Shown in pieces: positions 55,601 to 64,000 of a stretch of DNA of 64,000 bases. The stretch lies in assembly GCA_036936605.1 (NCBI GenBank), contig JAUPFV010000002.1, positions 272,160,980 to 272,224,979 of the forward strand, read 5' to 3'. Under the pieces are notes generated by a model. It did no database searches, had not been told where the DNA came from, and worked only from the letters and a program-made list of their open reading frames with translations. Source of the DNA: Limnanthes douglasii subsp. nivea. Lineage: Eukaryota > Streptophyta > Magnoliopsida > Brassicales > Limnanthaceae. Every line of letters starts with the position of its first letter. The first letter of the stretch is position 1. A program made the translations under genes and the position numbers.

Positions 55601-56967
55601 CCTTCATACGAATGTCCTGTAAAATGTAAAAAAATAGATACATAAGAACCACACAGTTGAGTTGTTTTGTCACTTGACTAACATATAATAACTTTAAGGA
55701 TAATGAAGGAATGTAGAGGCAGTTTTTAATTTATATTTTTTCTGAAAAAAATAATTGAACCTCCCCCTTTGACTTCACAAATTTCTCCACTAGCAGTCTC
55801 AATATGGGATTTCTTTGGAGATGAAATGTCACCAAAGTCTTTAGGATCATAAGATATGGTGTTCGTAGCCCCGCAATGAAAGATCCAATTCATTGATTTC
55901 TCAAACCCTTTACCTCCAAGTTTTTCATAGGAGTTCGCCGCCATTCCTCCAAAACCAGTACCACTTCCTTGCTAATTTTTAGTCGGATATTCACCGCCAC
56001 TTGTAGACGAAACCCGTTTGACATTAGATCTGAAAATCTGGTTATTTTTCTCCTTATGACCGTCCTCCCACCATTCTGAATAGCCAACCAGCTGGAAACA
56101 TATCTCTTTAGTGTGTTTCTTCATCCCACAATGAGTGCAATACAACTTGGATTTATCTTCTTTCTCTTTGGATTGGAATTTAAACCTCTGTGCAGAATCT
56201 TTAGCAGCCAAACCCATTCCAATTTCAATCGAGTCACTATCAGAAGAACTTGATTATAGTATATTTAGCCTGGCCACTTCCCTTCGTATTGTAGCATATG
56301 ATGTTTTCACGGAAGGAAGAGGATCCTTTTTCAGGATATCTCTCTTGATTGGTTCCAGCTTGTCATTAATCGCCATTAGCAATTGATAGAGTCTTTGTTC
56401 TTGAGTCTTCTTATTGTAGATCTGAATGTCTTCTGGGTCTTTCATAGGGTTCGGATCTCGCCTATCTATAGACATCCATATGTTATGCAGTTTGGTCCAC
56501 AAGTCTTCTAGTGTATCGGACCCTTGCCTTAATGAATTAGCCCTCTTATGAAGGTCAAACACCTGTAACGAATCTCTACCAAAACTGTATGTGGTGGCTA
56601 ACCCATCTCAGAGGGCTTTTGCAGTGGGATATTGCGAGACATTATTTACCAAGTTGGATTCAAGATTCTGGATAATCCATATGAAAACACATTGATCATC
56701 TTGTTCCCACCTTGTATATATTTTTTCAGTTTTGGATAGAGGTGTCGGCTCCCCCGTAATGTAAGAACCTCTCCCCCTTCTCCTAATTGCTTTCTTCATC
56801 AGGTTTGCCCATAGGGCATAGTTGTCACCACCGAGTTTAATCCCTAGGGGTAAATTCTCGAGGTTAGTTGTTTGTTGTTGTGTTCCGAGACCATTTCTCA
56901 GAATGGCAGCAATCTGCATTGTTAATTCATGAGGGATTTGACTGACCACGACTTCATTGCCAACCAT
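52611..56967 (-). pseudogene. Copia gag-pol
   Basis: Gag starts at 56967 (MVGNEVVVSQIPHEL; LGGDNYALWANLMKKAI), runs to 56254, and has a zinc knuckle CTHCGMKKHTKEIC near 56140. Protease (55944-55726) reads HCGATNTISYDPKDF: the catalytic DSGAT Asp is His. Integrase 55673-54990: pre-integrase LWHRQLGHLS, zinc motif CETCILAKN, core HFDVWGPSP, FVLFVDDFSRMTW, RSDNGTEF, then a frameshift at ERN. 55153-54194 continues (LWPEALATAMYLANLLPTRC, FGCAVFVYIPKTSRNKL). RT pieces are 54004-53538, with YADGMIITG where YVDDM is expected, so the second Asp is lost. RNase H 53498-52611: TDADWGGNPNDKRSTAGY, SSTESEFRG, DNKAAIKI. At least five frame breaks. Confidence 0.88.
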
Positions 56968-57005
56968 CTTTGTTGAGGATGTTCAGAATTCCCAGAATCA
57001 CACGT

Positions 57006-57017
57006 GCTCTGTTACCA
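57006..57017 (-). other. Primer binding site of the copia element
   Basis: TGGTAACAGAGC on the - strand, one base from the tRNA-iMet-type TGGTATCAGAGC. Confidence 0.75.
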
Positions 57018-57244
57018 TGTTAACATGCACATTTATACGTAGCATCTCAGTTGTTGTCTTTGTTAAAAACAAAGAGAGTAGCCGCAGGAAGCGGCTAGGG
57101 TTTTGTGTTTATTATAAAATGTTTCCTTTTGTTTTATTGATACATTAGAGATGTAATACAAGAATTGACCAATAGTAAGGCTCTCAATATATAGAGAACT
57201 TAGAGACCTATACAAGGAAACTTAATACACTGAATATTCTAACA
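57018..57244 (-). repeat. 5' LTR of the copia element
   Basis: TGTTAACATGCAC to ATATTCTAACA on the + strand. It carries CTCTATATATTGAGAG (- strand), a candidate TATA box near 57187-57196. Confidence 0.85.
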
Positions 57245-57249
57245 TAGCC

Positions 57250-58309
57250 CCATAGTTTGTGCAAATCGTATCCGACATCAACCTAAACAGCAACAACAAT
57301 ATATTCCACGATATCCGCAAGAATACTGGGAGCTTTTCTTATTTTTTCATTGACAAATAGATGTTCTTATGTAAATATTGCATTACCAAACTCTGAAACT
57401 TGTACACGATTAAAATCATATCCCATCGTTACTTCATTCTGAAATTTAATTAAAAAAAACCTATTTACACAAGGACTAATTATCAAAGAATAATTTTTTC
57501 TAAGTCACAACTAGCATTAACATTTCAGTCAGTAATACACTAAAACATTTTTTTATATATCAATGAATGAGAATTAGAATATGTAAAATAAATTAAATGA
57601 ACCTAACAAGCTAAAAAAGAAAACCCAATTTACAATAGAAAACTAATTCATTTACAGAAAGTAAGAAAATAAAATCAAGATCCAAACTGGGACATAAAAT
57701 GTATACATGTGCATAAGGAGAAAATAGATACATATGTAGGAGGAGTTGCCTATAGGCTCCTTGAAGAAGATCTCATTGTTGTTGTAGAAAGTATTGCAAC
57801 TGATTTATCACTGTTTAATAAGCAAACATGTCTGCTTCTGCCATAGCTATAATAAACCAATAAAATGAATTTGAGGTTAAAATTGATAAATATGTAATTA
57901 ATCTGAACCAAAATAATTAAGTTAAAATGGTAAAAAATGAACAAATAATGTATAGGAAATATTTTATTGTAATATGTAACAAATATGTTTATATTTAGTA
58001 CAATAGCAAGGTGAAATATCTAATGAGACAAGTCGTGGTTTGTTTTATAGAATTTACCACAACTATAAATAGGTGTATTGTTCTTTGAGAACTGGATCGA
58101 CCATTATTTTTTTACTTTGATTCTTAAACTTTTCTTTATCTAAAATATTCCTTACACATTCTCTCTCTAGCGATTCGATGACTCTCTATAAGGAGATTTT
58201 TAATCAATTAATTAATTTTCACTCTTGAGAATATTAAAAGTGATTAGTAGACACCATAGTAGGAGGTACCCTTAGTACCTAGATATCATATCTGAGACTA
58301 GAAAAATCA
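57250..58309. other. No gene recognised; LTR-like TATA near 58063
   Basis: AT-rich spacer. AACTATAAATAGGTG at 58061-58075, followed by a pyrimidine-rich stretch with CTCTCTCTAG, looks like an LTR promoter and may belong to the gag remnant that follows; LTR borders were not found. Confidence 0.35.
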
Positions 58310-59354
58310 TTTAAAATATACATTTGACAGAACACAAGATCTAGATTATCACATCGAACAATTTAAGAATTATATGATGAATTTCGATGGTGATTATAAA
58401 TTGTCACGTAGAGCTTTCTCAGAGATCTTTTAAGGAACTGGTGTAAATTGGTATAATATAATTCTACATGAAACTGTAACCAATTTTGGGATGTTTTATA
58501 CTGCTTTCTGATAGCAATTTATATGAACTAAGGAGCTGCGAGCAAATAGGAACACTATAATTTATTGTAGTCAAATAATATGGGAAAATCTAAAGGATTA
58601 TACCAAGCATTTTTTGTTTACCAAAATTGGTTTGGATGATTTTAATGAACAAGTCGCATGTGTTGTTTATCGACACATATTGCTCTCTTGAGATTTGGAT
58701 AATGAAAAAACAAGGACAAAGACACTTACTTTTGGAGTCTTAATGGCTTAGGGGAAAGAACATATTAAGGTTGATGAATCAAATAAGGTAAGGTTTTCGG
58801 TGGATTCTACACAAAGGCACGTCCAGTAGGAGAGTGTTTTAAATAATCAGGGTTATCAATCACAAGCTTCTCTTCGACCGAGAATTGTGATTAATTTGCC
58901 TCCTTGGTTCCGACCATCTCAACTAACAGCTTCAGTTTATCAACAATCATTATTTCTAATTTATTCATAACAAATTACTCAAGTAATACAAAAGAAGCCT
59001 AAGTCAAACCAATGGATTCGACCGGAGCATTATGTTGAGTTAACAAAGAGCGTTGCAACCATTTTCAAAAGAGCTCAAAATTATGTTCAATTTCGAAAGT
59101 ATCCGCCCATAACAAAGCCGATAGAGAAAATGAGTACTAAATTTTGCAAGTACCACAATGATATTGGGCATGGTACAACTGATTGTATAGCTTTACGCAA
59201 GGAAATTCAAAAATCTAATGAGAATGGAAAGTTTACGACTTTTGTTAAGAAGTAGGTTAGGTCTCAACAAGTTCAGAGTGTAAAATAGCAGGCAAGTCAA
59301 ACGATGAATGTGTTCCCCAAAGAAGAAAATAAGATGGTGATAATTGGTCTTATA
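58310..59354 (+). pseudogene. Gypsy E gag remnant
   Basis: Frames read HIEQFKNYMMNFDGDYKLSR, then NWYNIILHETVTNFGMFY, ELRANRNTIIYC, LKDYTKHFLFTKIGLDD (capsid), and near 58980-59250 NQWIRPEHYVELTKSVATIF, CKYHNDIGHGTTDC and LRKEIQKSNENGKF, all close to gypsy B. It breaks off at MVIIGLI, where B has MVIIERF, because the LTR of element D starts there. Several stops. Confidence 0.8.
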
Positions 59355-59712
59355 TGATAGCGTTGGATAATTTTGGAAGTGCCTTTCGGCCTAATCCGAA
59401 TGGGTAATTCAGGCATCTTTTGCCTTAAACTTTTTACTTATAGTCAATCTAAGTGGACCATGACTCAGCTGTGTGCTAACCCTTTTTTGTTTTAAACTTT
59501 AAGGCCTGACCCGAATCCAAAATCTGACTCGGACAGCCCATAGGTTATAAAACAGGTATAAACCAATCAACCTCATATAATGGGTTAGACTTTTTCTAAG
59601 AACATTAAATACTAGCACACACCTCTTTTATCTTTCTATCGTCTACATAGAAATTTAATGCCCAGTTAATAGACTACCTAAAATACTCTTCGATAAGAAA
59701 TTATCCACACCA
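59355..59712 (+). repeat. 5' LTR of gypsy D
   Basis: 358 bp ending CCACACCA like the LTR of B, with TTATAAAACAGGTATAAACC near 59548-59567 as TATA candidate. The left border is inferred from where gag homology of E stops. Confidence 0.65.
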
Positions 59713-59714
59713 GT

Positions 59715-59733
59715 TTGGCGACCATAGTGGAAG
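59715..59733 (+). other. Primer binding site region of gypsy D
   Basis: TTGGCGACCATAGTGGAAG two bases after the LTR. Confidence 0.65.
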
Positions 59734-59800
59734 GGAAAGGTGCCTGAATTTCAGATTCAAAACCAGTAAATAAAGTAGTTCGGATGTCATTAAAATAGAT

Positions 59801-62800
59801 GGATCCTAATGTACAAGACATTGTACCTCCAGAGGTGGAAGGTGTGAGAGAGAATAATGAGCACACTATTGTATCTCATATTAATCACAATGATGACGAA
59901 AAACAATCCATATAGGATGAACGTGATCAGCTAAGATTGATATTGAAGCTTGAAGAGTTCAAAGAAAAATGAGTAAAAGAGAAGTCTGGTGCATCCGTAC
60001 TCCATTCTATTGACGAGCGTGGCGAGAATGAATAGTCCATAAAGACTCACGTCAGTTCTAAGAAAACACATCGGTATAAACAAGTCGTGAGCACTACATC
60101 AGAATCTTCTAATAGTTCATCCAATGATTCAGACTGTGAATAATCATTGTCGTGTAGGAGTGATGAAGGTCGTCTAAAGAAGAAATTAAGGTTGACCAAG
60201 AAACATTTAAGAAAAAAGGATAGACATGGTAGAATTAAGAAATATCAAGAAAATAAAAAAGGTTTGACTGATCACCATATTAATCGTTTGCTGATAGATC
60301 CGTTCGTCTTTCAATCCGAACCATGTATTTTTGCTACTCCTAATGAAAATACAGTATTTAGTCGTAACCAAAATTAGAGGCAATCACCTTTGTCTTTAAA
60401 ACAAGGTTTGATTCTAGGAAATCTGGCTGACTCAGTAACCCGGAAAATAACAATAACTTTTGGGGGGATATTAAATTAAGCTAGAAAGCAGATTACTGTT
60501 GAAGAACCCAAGAACTCTAGAATGCCTCGTCAGAAAAGATCTACCACTACAATGCCAAGTCCACAAGCTACAACTCAATCCAGTTACAAATCAAAGGAAA
60601 CCAGATAGGGATGACATCGGCCTAAGCAGAATCAGTCCAATCAAAACCAACAAGTTAAAAATAAAAGGGGTCCATGGGTTCAGCCTGAATGGTTTGCTGA
60701 ATTGGGAGAGAATGTAACGATAATTTATGACAAGACTAGAAATAATGTACATTTTAGAAGGCCAGCCCAATTGCAGTCCCATAGAGAGACCCAAAGTACC
60801 ATTTCTGCAAATATAATAATAATATGGGGTATGACAGGTATGATTATATAGCACTAAATCAAGAGGTGCAAAATCTCATTGAAAGAGGAAAACTAATTTT
60901 TTTTTAAAACAAGGATGCAGTAGACCGGTTAATACACAGTCAATGCCAATACTCCTCGAACGACTTCTGCCGTAGTCCCAGTGACATCCAGACAGGAAGA
61001 GACCATGGTTATTGTTGAAAGATTTGACGTGGACTCAATTTGTTCAAGAAAAAGGCATGTCAACAGCTTGACTACTCAATTGGAAGGGAAAATGTCCACA
61101 CATTTGTACCAAACCCCATCTCCTTTCATAGTCTTTGACGAGGACGGCCTAAGAGATATTTTGGGGCCACACAAAGATGTTGTGGTGATAGGGGAATCAA
61201 TTGAGGGTAATGAGATACGTCGGATATTGATTGACGTTGATAGTTCGGAGAATGTTTTATTTCTCAATACTTATAGGCAGATGAAAAATCCCACGGTTAT
61301 CCAACGATCAAACAGAACTATTGCGGGGTTTACTGGAAGTTCAACAAATGTCATTAGTGGGTTTGAAGAGGAAGTATTGTTGGGCAGATGTTATTTGTTG
61401 TGTTTGACTGCCCAACATCTTACAATGCTATCTTTGGAAGATCTCGGCTTTCTAGGATGCATGTTGTGGCCTCTAATTTCCATCAATGTTTAAAATATGT
61501 TGTGGGTGCATAGGTAGGTGTTATCTGAAGTAGTCAGAAAGTGGCTAGAGAATGCTATGTAATAGCTATTGCCTCAAAGTCATTGGAAGTAGTCAAGGCT
61601 AACAAGGAATAGCAGCTACTGGAGCCTCCCACCGATGAGAATGAAATAGATGATCCAAAGAAGGCTCCTACTGTTATGATACCCACAGAAGAAATTTAAA
61701 TCCATTTTCCAAGCAGAAAGCAAAAGTTTTAAGATCGGCACTAAACTGTCATTAAGGTTGAAATAAAAGTTATTATATTTCTTAGCGAACAATATACATG
61801 TGTTTGCATGGTGCAATGATGATATAACTAGGGTACCCGCAGAAGTAATCTGCCACAAATTGTCAGTCCGATCGGATGTTGGACCAGTAGTTCAGAGAAT
61901 GAAGACTTTTTCCAAAGAAAAAACCGATGTAATAATACAAGAAGTGGATTGGTTAACCAAGATGTGCCATATTAAAAAATCTCAATACCCATTATGGACA
62001 TCTAACCCCGTTTTAGTCAAGAAAACGAATGGGAAATATCGCATGTGTATAGATTTCATTGATCTTAACAAGGTATGTCCTAAAGATCCTTTTTCAGTAC
62101 GTTAGATAGATCAGCTGGTAAACTCCACATCGAGGAACAAATTGTTATCCTTCATGGATGCCTTTTCAGGGTACAATCAGATACAGGTAGATCTTAAAGA
62201 TCAAGATCATACTACCTTTATCACTGACACAGGGCTTCATTGCTATAAAGTGATTCTATTTGCGTTGAAAAATGTCGGAGCTACTTATCAGCGATTGGTA
62301 AATAAACCCTTTACTAGCCAAATTGGAAAAAATATGGAAGTATATAGATGATATGATGGTGAAGAGCCTCGAGGAAGAAGAACACATATCCAATATTCAA
62401 GAAATTTTTTCTAACTTGGAAGCCATCAACCTGAAGTTAAACTCGGAGAAATGCATTTTTGGGGTCCGATCTGGCAAGTTCCTAGGATATGTTATAAGTG
62501 AAAAAGAGTACATGCTGAACCAGATCAATTAAATGCTCTGTTAGCTATGGATCCTCCCCAAAGTACTAAAGAAGTTAAGAGACTAACCGGGCGTTGGCTG
62601 CATTAAATAGGTTTATTTCAAGGTCATCAGACAAGTGTACTCAATTTTTTCAAGTTTAAGGAATGTTAAAGACTTTAATTGGTCTCCACAATGTGATCAA
62701 ACCTTTCTTGACATAAAAAAAACATTTATCTTCACCCAAGATGTTGTTCACACCTATCCAAAGGGAGAAACTTTATATGTATTTGGGAGTACCAGAGTAT

Positions 62801-63062
62801 GCCGTGAGTGCTGTTCTAGTAAAGGAAGTGGATAATTACCCTCGTCCGCTATATTACGTAAGCAAGAGTTTGATGGAAGCAGAAAATAGATATTTAAAGT
62901 TAGAAAAGTTAGCCTTGGAATTGGTAATAACAACCAGAAAAAATGAGGTCATACTTTCAAGCACATTCGATAACGGTTCAAACATCTTACCCCTTAAAGA
63001 ATGTTCTACAAAATGCTTACATATCAGGAATAATGACTAAGTGGTCAGTTGAGCTTGGAGAT
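59801..63062 (+). pseudogene. gag-pol of gypsy D
   Basis: Gag starts at 59801 (MDPNVQDIVPPEVEGVRENN). The acidic and basic regions to about 60375 are kept (DRHGRIKKYQENKKG, LLIDPFVFQSEPCIFATPNE), but the capsid core is deleted between RQSPLS and GNLADSVT near 60390-60420. Protease 60981-61400: VFDEDGLRDILGPHKDVVVI, RRILIDVDSSENVLF (Asp kept, TG of DTG changed). The UAG is at 61610. RT: YPLWTSNPVLVKKTNGKYRM, DLNKVCPKDPF, FMDAFSGYNQIQVD, FALKNVGATYQRLV, and a two-base loss just before YIDDMMVKS. RNase H lead-in: DNYPRPLYYVSKSLMEAENR at about 62830. Cut at 63065 by element F. Confidence 0.85.
61610..61618 (+). promoter_or_regulatory. UAG-CAG-CUA leaky-stop context (D)
   Basis: GAA-TAG-CAG-CTA between AIASKSLEVVKANK and IDDPKKAP, the same junction as in B and C, and an exact match to UAG-CAR-YYA. 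Confidence 0.65.
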
Positions 63063-63329
63063 TATTGATAAGTGCATTTCATATCACTTATTACGCTTCC
63101 ATTATTCTTAAAATCGTCATCGGTTCTCAAATATTCGTTGAGTTTTAACGTATTTTCCAGTATTCTTAAAGACGCTTGTGTCGCGGGTAAATTTTGATAA
63201 TATTAATAAATTTGGGGTTGAAATTGAAGAAACTGGAAATTAATGTACTTGAGGGCAATTTTGGAACAGTTGAAAACAAAGAAAAATATATTGATGCTTG
63301 AAAAAAATATATTTATGTTGAAAAAAAAA

Positions 63330-63500
63330 ATTAATGCTACGAAAATATATTATGACGAGTGATTTTCCAAAAAAAATATATATTAATGCTTGAAATATAT
63401 TATGACGAGTGATTTTCCAAAAACAAAATATATATTAATGCTTGAAATATATTATGACGAGTGATTTTCAAAAAAATATATATGAATGCTTGAAAAATAT
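63330..63500. repeat. ~54-bp tandem repeat in the LTR of F
   Basis: TATATTATGACGAGTGATTT followed by CCAAAAA and TATATTAATGCTTGAAA occurs three times with small indels. Confidence 0.85.
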
Positions 63501-63920
63501 ATTAATGTTGAAAAAAAGGAAAATATATTTTCTAAGATATTGTTTAAAATATTAAATTAAGAAAAAAATATTAAAGCAAAGCATAAAAGGAAATTAATGC
63601 TGAATTAAGAAAAAAACATTAGATTAATGCGAATATTTTATTTAGCTATATTGTTTAAAATATTATTTTGTTTAACATAAATATTTTACGATTTGTAATT
63701 TGATTTTTTTTAGAATACAAAATCGCTTTGGATTTTTTTGGTGCAAAACAAGCGAGAAAAGGAAAACAAATATTATTGGTCTATTCTGCTAAACATAGAC
63801 AAAGGAAGGAATTAAATAATTATACTATATAATTATATGAGTGTGGGTCCAGCGGAATCATTTAATTAAAAGCCCTGGAGAAAGAAAGGCAATGGGCTTC
63901 TTAGGTTTTCACGAGAAAAG

Positions 63921-63929
63921 TTATAAATA
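63921..63929 (+). promoter_or_regulatory. TATA box in the LTR of F
   Basis: AGTTATAAATAACAGAGACGG in a GC-richer context near 63919-63939, a likely retrotransposon promoter with transcription starting near 63950. Confidence 0.55.
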
Positions 63930-64000
63930 ACAGAGACGGACAGAAGGGAGAGGAGGCGCTGATTGAGTTTGCGGTAAAATACAAAACAGAGACGGAAAAA

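Larger units (their letters stand above)
52468..57244 (-). mobile_element. Copia element, - strand, degenerate
   Basis: The 5' LTR is at 57244-57018 (227 bp, starts TGTTAGAATATT), with primer site TGGTAACAGAGC just after it. Then come gag-pol to 52611, the purine tract TTGAGGGGGAG, and a 3' LTR of which only 149 bp remain (52616-52468, matching 57244-57096). The missing part is the R/U5 end, so no duplication can be checked (57245-57249 is TAGCC). Order gag-PR-INT-RT-RH is copia-type. Many frame breaks and two altered active sites. Confidence 0.88.
59355..63065 (+). mobile_element. Gypsy element D, 5' part
   Basis: 5' LTR 59355-59712 (TGATAGCGTTGG to CCACACCA), primer site, a shortened gag, protease, UAG, RT and RNase H on the + strand. 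It is close to B in protein but diverged at DNA level. Its RNase H is cut at 63065 by the LTR of element F, and the remainder lies outside the window. It sits within the gag remnant E. Confidence 0.8.
63066..64000 (+). repeat. LTR of element F (runs off the window)
   Basis: Homology of D to other RNase H sequences stops at TGATAAGTGCATTTCATATC. That opening is typical of long plant gypsy LTRs. More than 930 bp follow without coding capacity. A strong TATA box lies at 63921. If the insertion is genuine, the duplication is ATTAT (63061-63065). Whether it is a solo LTR or a full element cannot be told from here. Confidence 0.6.

Overview
The window reads as transposon-rich nuclear heterochromatin of a flowering plant, probably a eudicot. 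It is AT-rich, has no bacterial-style genes, and nearly all of it belongs to nested plant transposable elements: Ty3/gypsy with an antisense extra ORF, Ty1/copia, Mutator-like elements and MITEs. Remnants of host-type genes are an NFD6-like gene, an F-box gene, a captured histone H2B and a LINE-type RNase H. No intact housekeeping gene was found. The species cannot be named from the sequence.

Layout. 1-2920 is the 3' part of a gypsy element (A) with a spliced antisense gene, a Mutator-type MITE and the 3' LTR. 2921-10648 holds old debris: a gypsy pol remnant, a long-inverted-repeat element, microsatellites, a second MITE, a copia LTR with its primer site, tandem repeats and an NFD6-like pseudogene. 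10649-31918 is a large Mutator-like element (MULE1) bounded by an exact 9-bp duplication, AATTTTATT. It carries a MuDR-type transposase on the + strand, a small acidic ORF and a ULP (SUMO-protease-like) gene on the - strand, so it resembles the Kaonashi (KI-MULE) type. Its transposase is split by a 10.2-kb gypsy element (B, 13172-23365, duplication TAGCA). 31928-36425 holds an RNase H remnant, an F-box pseudogene and a MITE. 36527-49473 is a second, inverted and internally deleted copy (MULE2), sitting in a copia LTR. Its transposase is broken by gypsy element C (39257-44482, duplication GTTAG) and by a 1.3-kb inverted-repeat element carrying a histone H2B copy. 49513-52467 is mostly degenerate repeats. 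52468-57244 is a dead copia element on the - strand. 58310-64000 is a nest: a gypsy gag remnant (E), gypsy D inside it, and inside D the LTR of a further element (F) that leaves the window.

Most unusual signal. Every non-coding stretch of both MULE copies (5' leaders, introns, intergenic spacers) is packed with one interrupted palindrome of fixed geometry, TTCGCAK-N6-MTGCGAA (20 bp). I counted by eye roughly 65-70 half-sites in MULE1 and about 40 in MULE2. They are almost absent from exons, and I noticed none elsewhere in the window. In the left leader they are multiplied by a 175-bp tandem repeat. This looks like an array of binding sites for a dimeric, element-encoded protein, comparable to the motif clusters read by the VANC anti-silencing proteins of Arabidopsis VANDAL elements, but with a different motif and a different gene set.

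Second signal. Three divergent gypsy copies (B, C, D) all keep a UAG stop at the same protease/RT junction, followed by CAA-UUU, CAA-UUA and CAG-CUA. C and D match the tobamovirus-type leaky-stop context UAG-CAR-YYA exactly, which suggests programmed readthrough for pol expression. All element genes seen here carry stops, frameshifts or deletions, so the copies themselves look inactive.
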